NCBI RefSeq assembly: GCF_006517535.1
Contig: NZ_VHQH01000039.1
Span: 306,798-370,797, forward strand
DNA from: Schumannella sp. 10F1B-5-1
GTDB taxonomy: Bacteria > Actinomycetota > Actinomycetes > Actinomycetales > Microbacteriaceae
Direction: 5' to 3'
Length of the DNA stretch: 64,000 bases
A model generated the notes under the pieces. That model ran no database searches. It was not told the origin of the DNA and saw nothing but the letters and a program-made list of their open reading frames with translations. A program made the position numbers and the translations under genes. Numbering within the stretch: the first letter of the stretch is position 1; every line of letters starts with the position of its first letter. Shown one piece after another: positions 40,974 through 50,765 of the stretch.

Positions 40974-42593
40974 ATGGACCCCCTCGATATCGCCCGCTGG
41001 CAGTTCGGCATCACGACCGTCTACCACTTCCTCATGGTGCCGCTCACACTGGGTCTCGGCCCGGTCGTCGCGGTGCTGCAGACGCGCTGGGTGCGCACGG
41101 GCGACGTGCGCTGGCTACGGCTCACGAAGTTCTGGGGAAAGCTCTACCTGATCAACTTCATCATGGGCGTCGCCACCGGCATCGTGCAGGAGTTCCAGTT
41201 CGGCATGGCCTGGAGCGAGTACTCGCGCTTCGTCGGCGACGTCTTCGGCGCCCCGCTCGCGATGGAGGCCCTGCTCGCCTTCTTCTTCGAGTCGACCTTC
41301 CTCGGCCTCTGGATCTTCGGCTGGAACCGGCTGCCCAAGCGCATCCACCTGGCGACCCTGTGGATCGCGGTCGCCGGCTCGATCGTCTCGGCCTACTTCA
41401 TCATCGTCGCGAACTCGTGGATGCAGCATCCCGTCGGCGTCGAGCTGATCGACGGCCGCCCGGTCATGACCGACGTGTGGGCCGTGCTCACCAACAACAC
41501 CGCCCTGGCGGCCTACAGCCACGCGCTCTGCGGCGCCGCGGGCGTCGCCGGCGGCTTCCTCATCGGCATCGCCTGGTACCACCTGTGGCGCCGGCGGCAC
41601 GACGGCATCGACACCGTGGATGCGCGGGGCCGCGTCGTGGTCGGCGAGGCCCGCGACGTGCCCGGCCGCGACAAGATCGATCACAAGGTCTGGCTCACCT
41701 CGCTGCGCATCGGCGCCGCGGTCGCGATCGTCGGATTCGGCGGCGTCGCGATCACGGGCGACATCCAGGGCAAGCTCATGTTCGAGCAGCAGCCCATGAA
41801 GATGGCGGCCGCCGAGGCGGCCTGCGAGAACGGCACGAGCTTCTCGGTGCTGACGATCGGCGATCTCGGTGCCAAGGACTGCGACGAGCTGACCAACCTG
41901 ATCGAGATCCCGGGCCTGCTGTCGTTCCTCGCCCACGGCGACTTCGACACCCAGATCACGGGCGTCAACTCGCTCATCAGCGAGTACCAGCAGAAGTACG
42001 GCACGAACCTGCCCGAGAACGAGATCTACGGCGAGCGCAGCGGCGAGGCGATCGAGTACGTGCCGCTCATGCCCGTGACCTACTGGGGCTTCCGCATCAT
42101 GATCGGCTTCGGCGGGCTCGCCGCTTTCGCCGCGGTCGTCGCGCTCTGGCTGACGCGCAAGGGGACCGTGCCGGCGTCGAAGTGGATCATGCGGCTGGCC
42201 GTGCTCGGCATCCTGGCGCCGTTCGGGGCGAACGCGGCCGGATGGGTGTTCACCGAGATGGGCCGTCAGCCCTTCGTGGTGGCGCCGAACCCCGACGGCG
42301 TCGACGGCGTGTTCATGTTCACGGCCGCGGCCGTCTCGCCGGGCGTCTCGGCGGGGGAGCTGCTGTTCTCGGTCATCACCCTGACGACGCTCTACGCCGT
42401 GCTGCTCGTGGTCGAGGTGTCGATCCTCGTGCGCTTCGTGCGCGCCGGTGTGCCGGCGGCGATGCCCGAGCTGGTGCACGCGGAGGGCGACCACGGCGAC
42501 CACGACGATCCCGACGACCCGGACGACCCCGACCGGCCGGCCGGCTCGGGCCGCCCCGCGAAGGACGACGGCGTGCTGTCGTTCGCCTACTGA
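40974..42593 (+). CDS. cydA: Cytochrome bd ubiquinol oxidase subunit I
   Basis: Haem-carrying subunit of the high-affinity terminal oxidase, in the membrane. The 539 residues include the early haem-ligand His18 (TTVYHFLMVPLTLGL), a conserved His in AAYSHALCGAAG, GRQPFVVAP, and a Q-loop of the short actinobacterial type. The final 30 residues are His/Asp-rich (HAEGDHGDHDDPDDP), an unusual cytoplasmic tail. It heads the operon cydA-cydB-cydDC under two BlaI-type operators. Confidence 0.95.
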   Translation: MDPLDIARWQFGITTVYHFLMVPLTLGLGPVVAVLQTRWVRTGDVRWLRLTKFWGKLYLINFIMGVATGIVQEFQFGMAWSEYSRFVGDVFGAPLAMEALLAFFFESTFLGLWIFGWNRLPKRIHLATLWIAVAGSIVSAYFIIVANSWMQHPVGVELIDGRPVMTDVWAVLTNNTALAAYSHALCGAAGVAGGFLIGIAWYHLWRRRHDGIDTVDARGRVVVGEARDVPGRDKIDHKVWLTSLRIGAAVAIVGFGGVAITGDIQGKLMFEQQPMKMAAAEAACENGTSFSVLTIGDLGAKDCDELTNLIEIPGLLSFLAHGDFDTQITGVNSLISEYQQKYGTNLPENEIYGERSGEAIEYVPLMPVTYWGFRIMIGFGGLAAFAAVVALWLTRKGTVPASKWIMRLAVLGILAPFGANAAGWVFTEMGRQPFVVAPNPDGVDGVFMFTAAAVSPGVSAGELLFSVITLTTLYAVLLVVEVSILVRFVRAGVPAAMPELVHAEGDHGDHDDPDDPDDPDRPAGSGRPAKDDGVLSFAY

Positions 42594-42606
42594 GAGGAGC
42601 GCGATC

Positions 42607-43635
<1,029 letters not shown>

Positions 43636-43699
43636 CGGCCTCCGCCGAGACCACCCGCTGACGACATACGCCGACGCCGACCGCCGAGCAGGAAGACCG

Positions 43700-46600
43700 A
43701 TGACCGACGACACCGCCGCCGCCCCGCGCGGACCGGGGCGCGACCCGGCCCTGCAGCGCGAGCTCCTGCTGCGCGACCGGCCGCGCCTCGTCGCGCTCGC
43801 GCTGCTGACACTGCTGCGCGCGGCGGGTCTGCTGCTCGTGGCCGAGGGGCTCGCGCGCGGCATCACCGGCGCGATCGCCGGCCGCCTCGACCTGGATGCG
43901 CCGCTCGCGCTGCTCGCCGGCGGACTCGTCGCCCGTCTCGTCGCCGAGTGGGCGACGCGCGTCGTGGCCACGCGCACCGGTGTCGCGATCAAGGCCGAGC
44001 TGCGCGGGGGACTGCTCGGCGCTCTGCTGCGGCCCGGGGTCGACACGCCCCGGGTCGCCCTCCTCGCCGGCCGGCGGCTCGACGAGCTCGACCGCTACTT
44101 CCTCGACGTCGTGCCGGCGACGCTCGGCGTCGCGATCGTGCCGGCCGCCGTGCTGCTGCGGGTGCTCGGCGCCGACTGGCTGAGCACGCTCATCCTGGTG
44201 CTGACGCTGCCGCTCGTGCCGGTGTTCCTGATCCTGGTCGGCCTGCACACGCGCGACGAGGTCGGTCGCGCCGCGTCGGCGCTCGACCGGCTGGCCGCGC
44301 ACCTGGTCGAGCTGGCGCGCGGCCTGCCGGTGATCGTCGGGCTGGGGCGCCTCGACGAGCAGCGCGCCGCCCTCGCCGCGATCGGCGACCAGCACCGCCG
44401 CTCGACCGTGCGCACGCTGCGCACGGCGTTCCTGTCGGCGCTCGTGCTCGAGCTGATCGCGACCATCTCGGTCGCGGTCGTCGCCGTCGTGATCGGCATC
44501 CGCCTCATCCACGGATCGCTGCCGCTGGAGACCGGGCTTCTCGTGCTCGTGCTGGCGCCGGAGTGCTTCGCGCCGTTCCGGGTGCTCGGCGCCGCGTTCC
44601 ACGCGGCCGAAGACGGGCTGGATGCGGTGCGCCGCGCCCGGGCCCTGATCGCCGGGTCCGCGGCGAGCGCCGGCGCGCACGTCACGCGGACCGCCCCGGA
44701 TGCGCGCGCGGACGCCGAGGGAGCGGGCTCGGTCATCCGGCTGGACGGCGTCGTCGTGCGCTACCCCGACCGGGTCGAGCCGGCTCTGCGCGTGGACGCC
44801 CACCACGCCGGCTCGGGACTGATCGCCGTGACCGCGCCGAGCGGCGGGGGCAAGTCGACGCTGCTCGCCCTGCTCGCCGACCGGCTCGCCCCGGAGACCG
44901 ACGTCGACGGCGCTCTGGTCGTGCCGGCGCGGGCCGCGGTCGCCGCGCAGCACCCGCGCACGACCGAGGGCAGCGTGCGCGACGAGCTGCTGCTCTGGGC
45001 CGACGGCGGCGAGGCGGCGACCGAGAGGATGGCATCGCGCCTGGGTCTGGACGAGCTGCTCGACCGCGATCCAGCGACGCTGAGCCCGGGCGAGCTGCGG
45101 CGCCTTGCCGTCGGACGCGCCGCGCTGCGTCTCGACGCGCACGGTGGCATCGGCCTGCTCGACGAGCCGACCTCGCAGCTCGACCCGGAGCGCGCCGACG
45201 CGGTGCGTGCCCTCCTCGTCAAGCTGGCGTGGCGGCATCCGGTCGTCGTCGCAACCCACGACGCCGCGCTCGTCGCGATCGCGGACGCCCACTGGGCGCT
45301 GGGCGCCGGGCACGTCGCCGGCTCGGTGCGCGACGCCGACAGCCATGTCCACGCCCATCGCCTCGATGCACGGAGTCGAGACACCGTCGCCGCGCCGCTC
45401 GACGGGTCAACGGCGACTCGCGCCGTCGACCCGAGCGCGCGCCGCGACGGCGATGGCGCTTGCCCTGGCGGGGCCCGACGCGAGTCGACGCGCCTCCGCC
45501 TCGGCCCCGCGCTCCGCCTCCTCGCCCCGGAGCTGCCCCGCCTCGCCGCGGCCGCCGTGCTCGGCGCCGCGGCCACGGCCTCCGCCGCCGCCCTGACCGG
45601 GGTCTCGGGCTGGCTGATCGTGCGCGCGGGCGAGCACGTCGCGATCATGTACCTGCTCGTCGCGATCGTCGGCGTGCGCTTCTTCGGCATCGCCCGCGCC
45701 GTGCTGCGTTATCTCGACCGCCTGCTCGCTCACGACGCCGCCCTGCGCGGCGCCCAGCGGCTGCGCACCCGCCTCTGGTCGTCGCTCGCCGCGCTCGGAC
45801 CCGGCTACCGGCGCGCGACCCGACCCGGCGAGACCCTCGACGTGCTGGTCGGCGTCGCCGACACGGTGCGCGATCTCGTGCCGCGGGTCGTGACGCCCGT
45901 GCTCGGGGCGGCCCTCGCGCTGGCGGCCTGGGTCACGGCGAGCGCGATCATGCTGCCGGCGACGCTGCCGGTCACGCTCGTCGCGGCGCTCGCGGTGCTG
46001 ATCGTCGCTCCCGGGGTGACGCTGCTCGTCGATCACGCGGCGACGCGCCGCGCCGAGGGGGAGCGTTCGCTGCTGCTGCGGCGGGCCGCGACCGTCGGCG
46101 CCGCAGCCGACGAGCTCGTGCCCTCGGGCCTCGCCGAGAGCGCCCGCCGCGCCCTGCAGAGCTCGGCCGCGCGTCTGGCGCACGCTGAGCAGCGGGCGAC
46201 GATCGCCGCGGGGTCCGGGTCGGCGGTCGTGCTCGCCGCGCTCGGCGCGGCGACGCTGGTGCTGCTCGACCTCGCCGCCCACGGCGTCGCCGACGGCGCG
46301 ATCGACGGTCCCTTCGTCGCCGTGCTCGTGCTGCTGCCGCTCGCCCTGGCCGAGTCGGGCGAGGCGGCGGTGGATGCGGCGCGGCGCGCTCCGGCGCTCG
46401 GCGACGCCGTCCGGCGCATCCTCGGGGTGATCGCGACCGCGAGCGGCGGCAGCGATGCGGTCCGGCACACGGCTCCCGACGCCGACCGCACTGATCACTC
46501 CGGTGCCGCATCCGCCGTCGACGCGCTGGAGCTCGACCATGTGACCCTCCGCTGGCCCGGCGGCGCGCCGGTGATCGAGCACCTCGACGCCGTCGTCACC

Positions 46601-47224
46601 CGCGAGCAGTGGCTCGTGGTCGACGGGCCGTCGGGATCGGGCAAGTCGACGCTGCTCAGCGCGATCCTCGGCCAGCTCGTCCCCGCGCGCGGGCAGGTGC
46701 GACTCCCCGCCGGTGCGGGCTCGTCCGCGGCGCTCGCGCCCCGCGGCAGGGATTCCGGGGCCAGGGCCGACGCCGACGCCCCGCGCGTCGCCTGGGCGCC
46801 CCAGGAGGCCCACGTCTTCGACGCGAGCCTGCGCGCCAACCTGCGCCTCGGCCGTCCCGCCGCCGACGCCCCCGACGACGCCGAGCTGCTCGACGCGCTC
46901 GCCCGGGTCGGCCTCGCCGAGCTCGCGCGGGAACGCGACGGACTCGACACGCCGATCGGCGCCGGGGGAGCGGCGCTCTCCGGCGGCGAGCGCCAGCGAC
47001 TCGCCGCCGCCCGGGCGCTGCTCAGCCGCGCCGAGGTGGTGCTGATCGACGAGCCGACGGCGCACCTCGACCAGGCGACCGGCGACGCGCTGCTCCGCGA
47101 GCTGCGCTCGGCCCTGGACGGCCGCATCGTCGTGCTCGTCTCGCACGACCCCGCCGCGGCCGAGCCGGGCGACCTGCGCCTGCGGCTGGGCGCGGGGGTC
47201 GCGCATCCACTGCTCGTGCTCTGA
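43700..47224 (+). CDS. cydDC: Fused thiol reductant ABC exporter CydDC
   Basis: Single polypeptide of 1174 residues joining CydD and CydC, the exporter needed for assembly of cytochrome bd. Each half has a membrane domain and an ATPase. The first ATPase has Walker A GGGKST near residue 380 and the signature LSPGELRRLAVGR near 460; the second has SGSGKST near 976 and LSGGERQRLAAAR near 1092. Walker B segments LLDEPTSQLD and LIDEPTAHLD are present. In most other bacteria the halves are separate genes. AGGAAG precedes the ATG. The stop codon falls inside a tandem repeat. Confidence 0.94.
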   Translation: MTDDTAAAPRGPGRDPALQRELLLRDRPRLVALALLTLLRAAGLLLVAEGLARGITGAIAGRLDLDAPLALLAGGLVARLVAEWATRVVATRTGVAIKAELRGGLLGALLRPGVDTPRVALLAGRRLDELDRYFLDVVPATLGVAIVPAAVLLRVLGADWLSTLILVLTLPLVPVFLILVGLHTRDEVGRAASALDRLAAHLVELARGLPVIVGLGRLDEQRAALAAIGDQHRRSTVRTLRTAFLSALVLELIATISVAVVAVVIGIRLIHGSLPLETGLLVLVLAPECFAPFRVLGAAFHAAEDGLDAVRRARALIAGSAASAGAHVTRTAPDARADAEGAGSVIRLDGVVVRYPDRVEPALRVDAHHAGSGLIAVTAPSGGGKSTLLALLADRLAPETDVDGALVVPARAAVAAQHPRTTEGSVRDELLLWADGGEAATERMASRLGLDELLDRDPATLSPGELRRLAVGRAALRLDAHGGIGLLDEPTSQLDPERADAVRALLVKLAWRHPVVVATHDAALVAIADAHWALGAGHVAGSVRDADSHVHAHRLDARSRDTVAAPLDGSTATRAVDPSARRDGDGACPGGARRESTRLRLGPALRLLAPELPRLAAAAVLGAAATASAAALTGVSGWLIVRAGEHVAIMYLLVAIVGVRFFGIARAVLRYLDRLLAHDAALRGAQRLRTRLWSSLAALGPGYRRATRPGETLDVLVGVADTVRDLVPRVVTPVLGAALALAAWVTASAIMLPATLPVTLVAALAVLIVAPGVTLLVDHAATRRAEGERSLLLRRAATVGAAADELVPSGLAESARRALQSSAARLAHAEQRATIAAGSGSAVVLAALGAATLVLLDLAAHGVADGAIDGPFVAVLVLLPLALAESGEAAVDAARRAPALGDAVRRILGVIATASGGSDAVRHTAPDADRTDHSGAASAVDALELDHVTLRWPGGAPVIEHLDAVVTREQWLVVDGPSGSGKSTLLSAILGQLVPARGQVRLPAGAGSSAALAPRGRDSGARADADAPRVAWAPQEAHVFDASLRANLRLGRPAADAPDDAELLDALARVGLAELARERDGLDTPIGAGGAALSGGERQRLAAARALLSRAEVVLIDEPTAHLDQATGDALLRELRSALDGRIVVLVSHDPAAAEPGDLRLRLGAGVAHPLLVL

Positions 47225-47263
47225 GCACCCTCGTGCTCTGAGCACCCTCGTGCTCTGAGCACC
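47213..47263 (+). repeat. Three tandem 17-bp repeats at the cydDC stop
   Basis: CTCGTGCTCTGAGCACC occurs three times without change (47213-47229, 47230-47246, 47247-47263). Each copy contains the palindrome GTGCTC-T-GAGCAC. The first copy encodes the last CydDC residues and its TGA. The rest of the stretch up to amt (47264-47548) holds only regulatory sites. Confidence 0.9.
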
Positions 47264-47405
47264 GGAGGCGCCGCTCGCGCCGACCGCGCGTCGCGCATCC
47301 ACGGCCCGAGCGCCGGATCGCGTTCGCACTCTGCGCGACTGCGCAGGCGACGGGCAGAGCTCCCGAAGCGCCTCGAAACACGATGTTTACCGACGGCGCT
47401 CCGCC

Positions 47406-47443
47406 GTAACAGCCGCGAAACATCACGACAGCCCCGGCGAAAC
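47406..47443 (+). promoter_or_regulatory. GlnR-type nitrogen box upstream of amt
   Basis: GTAAC-n6-GAAAC-n6-ACAGC-n6-GAAAC fits the GlnR pattern gTnAC-n6-GaAAC repeated with n6 spacing. Three of four elements match well and the third is degenerate. It lies about 105-140 bases before the amt start, where GlnR activates ammonium transporter genes in other actinobacteria. Confidence 0.65.
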
Positions 47444-47450
47444 CTCAGCT

Positions 47451-47463
47451 GGTCAGACTGACC
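47451..47463. promoter_or_regulatory. Palindrome in the amt promoter region
   Basis: GGTCAGACTGACC has perfect 6-bp arms around one base. It starts eight bases after the GlnR-type box and may overlap the -10 (CAGACT). Confidence 0.4.
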
Positions 47464-47548
47464 GGCGTACCCGAGGCCCGACCGCTCTCTCCTCCGAGCG
47501 CGAAGACCGGCTCACGGTGCGTTCCTTGCGAAGTGAGAGAGGTAAGAG

Positions 47549-48817
47549 ATGGATCAAGGCAACACCGCCTTCGTGCTCATCTGCGCAGCGCTCGTGCTGC
47601 TGATGACGCCGGGCCTGGCCTTCTTCTACGGCGGACTCGTCAAGGCGAAGAGCGTCATCAGCATGATGATGATGAGCTTCGGCGCGATCGGTCTCGTCGG
47701 TGTCCTGTGGGTCGTCTACGGCTACGCGATCGCGTTCAGCAACGACGTCGGAATCGACGGCGTGTTCGGACTCGACCCGGCCGCGCTGCTGCTGCAGAAC
47801 CAGGTGGAGACGCCCGACGGCGCCGCCTTCCCGCCGATCGCCTTCGTCTCCTTCCAGGCGACCTTCGCGATCATCACCGTCGCCCTCATCTCAGGTGCGA
47901 TCGCCGACCGCGCCAAGTTCGGCGCGTGGATGATCTTCGCCGCGATCTGGGTCACCATCGTCTACTTCCCCGTCGCGAACTGGGTCTTCAACTTCACCCT
48001 CGGTGACGACGGCTCGGTCGTGAACGGCGGCTGGATCGTCTACGGCCTCAGCCAGACCGGTCTCGGCGTCGGCGTGATCGACTTCGCCGGTGGAACCGCC
48101 GTGCACATCAACGCCGGTGCGGCCGCGCTCGCCCTGGCCCTGGTGCTCGGCAAGCGCGTCGGCTTCACCAAGGGCGCCTACGCCCCGCACAACCCGCCCT
48201 TCGTGCTCCTCGGCGCGGGCCTGCTCTGGTTCGGCTGGTTCGGCTTCAACGCCGGCTCCGAGGTCGCCGCCGACGGCGTCGCCGCGGTCGCGTTCCTCAA
48301 CACGATCGTCGCCCCGGCCGCCGCGCTGCTGGCGTGGATCCTGGTGGAGAAGATCAAGGACGGCAAGTCGACCTCGGTGGGCGCCGCATCCGGTGCCGTC
48401 GCGGGTCTCGTCGCGATCACCCCGGCCTGTGCCGCGCTGACCCCGGGCTGGGCCATCGTGCTCGGCATCGTCGCCGGCGCCGTCTGCGCCCTGGCGATCG
48501 ACCTCAAGTTCAAGCTCGGCTTCGACGACTCGCTCGACGTGGTCGGCGTGCACCTGGTCGGCGGTTTCATCGGAACCCTCTACCTGGGCTTCTTCGCCAA
48601 CGGCACCGGCCTCGTCTACAGCGGCACGTTCAACCAGCTGGCCGTGCAGGCGATCAGCGCCTTCGCGGTGGCGATCTACAGCTTCGTGCTGGCCTTCGTC
48701 ATCGGCTTCGTGATCGAGAAGACCATCGGCTTCCGCATCAAGAACGAAGACGAGGTCGCGGGCATCGACCAGGCGGTCCACGGCGAAGAGGGCTACGTCC
48801 TCACGCCGGAGCGCTGA
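47549..48817 (+). CDS. amt: Ammonium transporter
   Basis: Trimeric Amt/MEP channel for ammonium uptake, 422 residues and 11 membrane helices. The twin pore histidines are His186 (DFAGGTAVHINAG) and His335 (VVGVHLVGG), and the signature DFAGGT is intact. GAGAGGTAAGAG precedes the ATG. No glnK follows, in contrast with the common amtB-glnK order. Likely activated by GlnR under nitrogen limitation, judging by the upstream box. A strong terminator follows. Confidence 0.95.
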   Translation: MDQGNTAFVLICAALVLLMTPGLAFFYGGLVKAKSVISMMMMSFGAIGLVGVLWVVYGYAIAFSNDVGIDGVFGLDPAALLLQNQVETPDGAAFPPIAFVSFQATFAIITVALISGAIADRAKFGAWMIFAAIWVTIVYFPVANWVFNFTLGDDGSVVNGGWIVYGLSQTGLGVGVIDFAGGTAVHINAGAAALALALVLGKRVGFTKGAYAPHNPPFVLLGAGLLWFGWFGFNAGSEVAADGVAAVAFLNTIVAPAAALLAWILVEKIKDGKSTSVGAASGAVAGLVAITPACAALTPGWAIVLGIVAGAVCALAIDLKFKLGFDDSLDVVGVHLVGGFIGTLYLGFFANGTGLVYSGTFNQLAVQAISAFAVAIYSFVLAFVIGFVIEKTIGFRIKNEDEVAGIDQAVHGEEGYVLTPER

Positions 48818-48836
48818 GCCTCAGCACTCCCTGCAC

Positions 48837-48868
48837 CGGGGTGCCGTCTCTTCGGAGGCGGCACCCCG
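48837..48868 (+). terminator. Terminator after amt
   Basis: A 14-bp stem (one G-T pair) closed by C(TTCG)G, an especially stable tetraloop, 20 bases after the amt stop. Confidence 0.85.
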
Positions 48869-49015
48869 TCGTCGTTCCCGGGCAGGGCCGTGGATGCGCG
48901 GCTCCCGCGACGACAAGAGCGCCGCGCATCGGCGCGAGAGGTCGTCGTCGTCGTCGCGTGGCGACCGGGAGGCGCGCATCCACGCCCCTAGGGTCATGAG
49001 CAGGAGGTCGCGGCA

Positions 49016-50029
49016 ATGGTCTGGACGCTGCCGGCCGCGATCCTCGCTGCCGCCCTGCTCGCGCTGAGCGCCGTGCTGCTGGTGCGCGCCTCGGTGCGGG
49101 TGCCGTGGTGGCTGCCGCTCGGCGCGGGTGCCGCGGCCGTGCTGTGCTCGGCCGCTCTCGCGGCGCTGCTGGGCGGACCGCCGCCCGTCTTCGCGGCGAC
49201 CGTCGCGACCGCCGCCGCGCCGGTCTCCGTGCCCCTGGCGGCCGCGCTGAGTCGCGGCCGACGGCGAGACGCGCGACCGCTCATCGCGGTCGCCGTCTGG
49301 GCCGTCGTGCTCGTGCCCGCCGCCCTCGTGGTGCCCGGACGGGTGGCCGCGACCTGCCCGCCGACGGCCTGCGTCGTCGAGGACTTCGGGGGAGCGCTCG
49401 CCTTCGTGATCGCGACCGGCGGATTCCTGCTCGTGCCCTCGATCGCGACGATCGGCCGCAACCGTCTGCGCAGCGGCAGCGGCTCGCGCGCCGTCGATCT
49501 GGTCGCCGGCCTCGCGATCGTGCCGCTGTTCGCGGTCTGGCTGGCGGCCGCCGAGGGCGACGTCGACGACTACACCGTGCCGCTGCTCATCACGGCGCTG
49601 CTGGCACCCGCGCTGGGCGCGCTCGGCTGGCTGATCGTCGATCGCATCCGCGGAGTCGACGCGACGGCGGGCCGGGCGCTGCGACTGGGCGTCGTGGCCG
49701 GCATCGCCGTCGTGCTCCCCGGCGCCGCCGCGATGACGCCGCCGTACCTCATCGGCCTCGGCCTGCTCGGCGGCGTCGTCGGCGCCCTGGCGCACGACGC
49801 CAAGGCGATCGTGTCGTCGCCCGAGGGTCTGCGCGCCGCCGTGGCCGCGCTCACGATCGGAGCCGTCGGGATGCTCGCCCCCGGCATCCTCGGAACCTCC
49901 ATCGGCTTCGTGTTCGCGGCCCGCACCGACGTCACGGGCATGCAGCTCGTCGCGACGCTCGCGGTGGCGGTTCTCGCGGTCACCGTGTCGATCCCGGTCG
50001 CGGTCGTCGGGCGTCGCGGTTCCCGCTGA
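49016..50029 (+). CDS. Degenerate Amt-like membrane protein without pore histidines
   Basis: A 337-residue membrane protein I read as a shortened, diverged Amt paralogue. VEDFGGALAFVIATGG (121-136) aligns with the Amt block IDFAGGTAVHINAGAA, and GVVAGIAVVLPGAAAMTPP plus LGGVVGALAHDAKAI align with AGLVAITPACAALTPG and the following helix. Both pore histidines are replaced (Val131 and, by my alignment, Ala278), while Asp123 is kept. It starts after AGGAGG, with TAGGGT at 48989-48994 as possible -10. It is unlikely to conduct ammonium in the usual way. The homology is by eye and needs a profile search. Confidence 0.65.
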   Translation: MVWTLPAAILAAALLALSAVLLVRASVRVPWWLPLGAGAAAVLCSAALAALLGGPPPVFAATVATAAAPVSVPLAAALSRGRRRDARPLIAVAVWAVVLVPAALVVPGRVAATCPPTACVVEDFGGALAFVIATGGFLLVPSIATIGRNRLRSGSGSRAVDLVAGLAIVPLFAVWLAAAEGDVDDYTVPLLITALLAPALGALGWLIVDRIRGVDATAGRALRLGVVAGIAVVLPGAAAMTPPYLIGLGLLGGVVGALAHDAKAIVSSPEGLRAAVAALTIGAVGMLAPGILGTSIGFVFAARTDVTGMQLVATLAVAVLAVTVSIPVAVVGRRGSR

Positions 50030-50076
50030 GTCGGCGCATTCCGCAGCGTCGTCGCATTCCGTTGGGGGCATGAGAA

Positions 50077-50110
50077 GAGCCCCGGCTGGAATCTCTTCCA
50101 TCCGGGGCTC
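50077..50110. terminator. Terminator between the Amt-like gene and tRNA-Val(CAC)
   Basis: GAGCCCCGG (50077-50085) pairs with CCGGGGCTC (50102-50110), with an inner TGGA/TCCA extension. It serves the minus-strand tRNA and possibly the convergent coding gene. Confidence 0.8.
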
Positions 50111-50115
50111 GTACG

Positions 50116-50188
50116 TGGGCGATACCAGACTCGAACTGATGACCTCTTCCGTGTGAAGGAAGCGCGCTACCAACTGCGCCAATCGCCC
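50116..50188 (-). tRNA. tRNA-Val (anticodon CAC)
   Basis: Full cloverleaf of 73 nt: acceptor GGGCGAT/ATCGCCC, discriminator A, anticodon stem CTTCC/GGAAG with loop TTCACAC. CCA is not encoded. A possible promoter with CAGAAT (-10) lies upstream on the minus strand at about 50205-50210. It is divergent from the next three tRNAs. Confidence 0.95.
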
Positions 50189-50278
50189 GCGTGGGCAATT
50201 CTGCCACACCTCGCGCGAGGTTCGAACCACCCCGTGAACGGCACGCGACGAGAGCGCGACACGCGCATGTCGCTCGGT

Positions 50279-50307
50279 TTGGACACGGGTCGCGGATCGG
50301 GTACAGT
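50279..50307 (+). promoter_or_regulatory. Promoter of the Gly-Cys-Val tRNA cluster
   Basis: TTGGAC (50279-50284) and TACAGT (50302-50307) are separated by exactly 17 bases, 34 bases before the first tRNA. This is the most canonical promoter in the window. Confidence 0.7.
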
Positions 50308-50341
50308 CATTCTCGGCCCAAGGGGAAACCGGCGGGCCGAT

Positions 50342-50414
50342 GCGGATGTGGCGCAGTTGGTAGCGCACAACCTTGCCAAGGTTGGGGTCGCGAGTTCGAG
50401 TCTCGTCATCCGCT
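50342..50414 (+). tRNA. tRNA-Gly (anticodon GCC)
   Basis: 73 nt; acceptor GCGGATG/CATCCGC, discriminator T, anticodon stem CAACC/GGTTG with loop TTGCCAA. CCA is not encoded. Confidence 0.96.
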
Positions 50415-50446
50415 CGAGTGAAGGCTCAAGGTCCTCCGGGCCATAC

Positions 50447-50517
50447 GGTGGCGTGGCCGAGAGGCGAGGCACCGGCCTGCAAAGCCGTTTACACGGGTTC
50501 GAATCCCGTCGCCACCT
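50447..50517 (+). tRNA. tRNA-Cys (anticodon GCA)
   Basis: 71 nt; acceptor GGTGGCG/CGCCACC, discriminator T, loop CTGCAAA. The top pair of the anticodon stem (27-43) is a C-T mismatch (CCGGC against GCCGT), where related tRNAs have an A-T pair. Confidence 0.95.
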
Positions 50518-50544
50518 CACTCATAACTGAATACGCCTGTACAG

Positions 50545-50616
50545 GCGCGATTGGCGCAGCGGTAGCGCGCTTCCCTGACACGGAAGAGGTCACTGGTTCG
50601 ATCCCAGTATCGCGCA
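50545..50616 (+). tRNA. tRNA-Val (anticodon GAC)
   Basis: 72 nt; acceptor GCGCGAT/ATCGCGC, discriminator A, anticodon stem CTTCC/GGAAG with loop CTGACAC. Last of the three clustered plus-strand tRNAs. Confidence 0.96.
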
Positions 50617-50639
50617 CCGTCTTCATCACGAAGATCTCG

Positions 50640-50661
50640 AAGCCCCGGTTCGCCGGGGCTT
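50640..50661 (+). terminator. Terminator of the tRNA cluster
   Basis: AAGCCCCGG and CCGGGGCTT pair perfectly around TTCG, 24 bases after tRNA-Val. Confidence 0.85.
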
Positions 50662-50765
50662 CTCGCATGTCCGGGCCTTGTCCGGAGCATCCCGCCTCTC
50701 GCGGTCGACGCCGCCGCCTGCCACTCTTCTCTCGACAGATGATCCGTGCGAGAGCGGGGGAGCGC

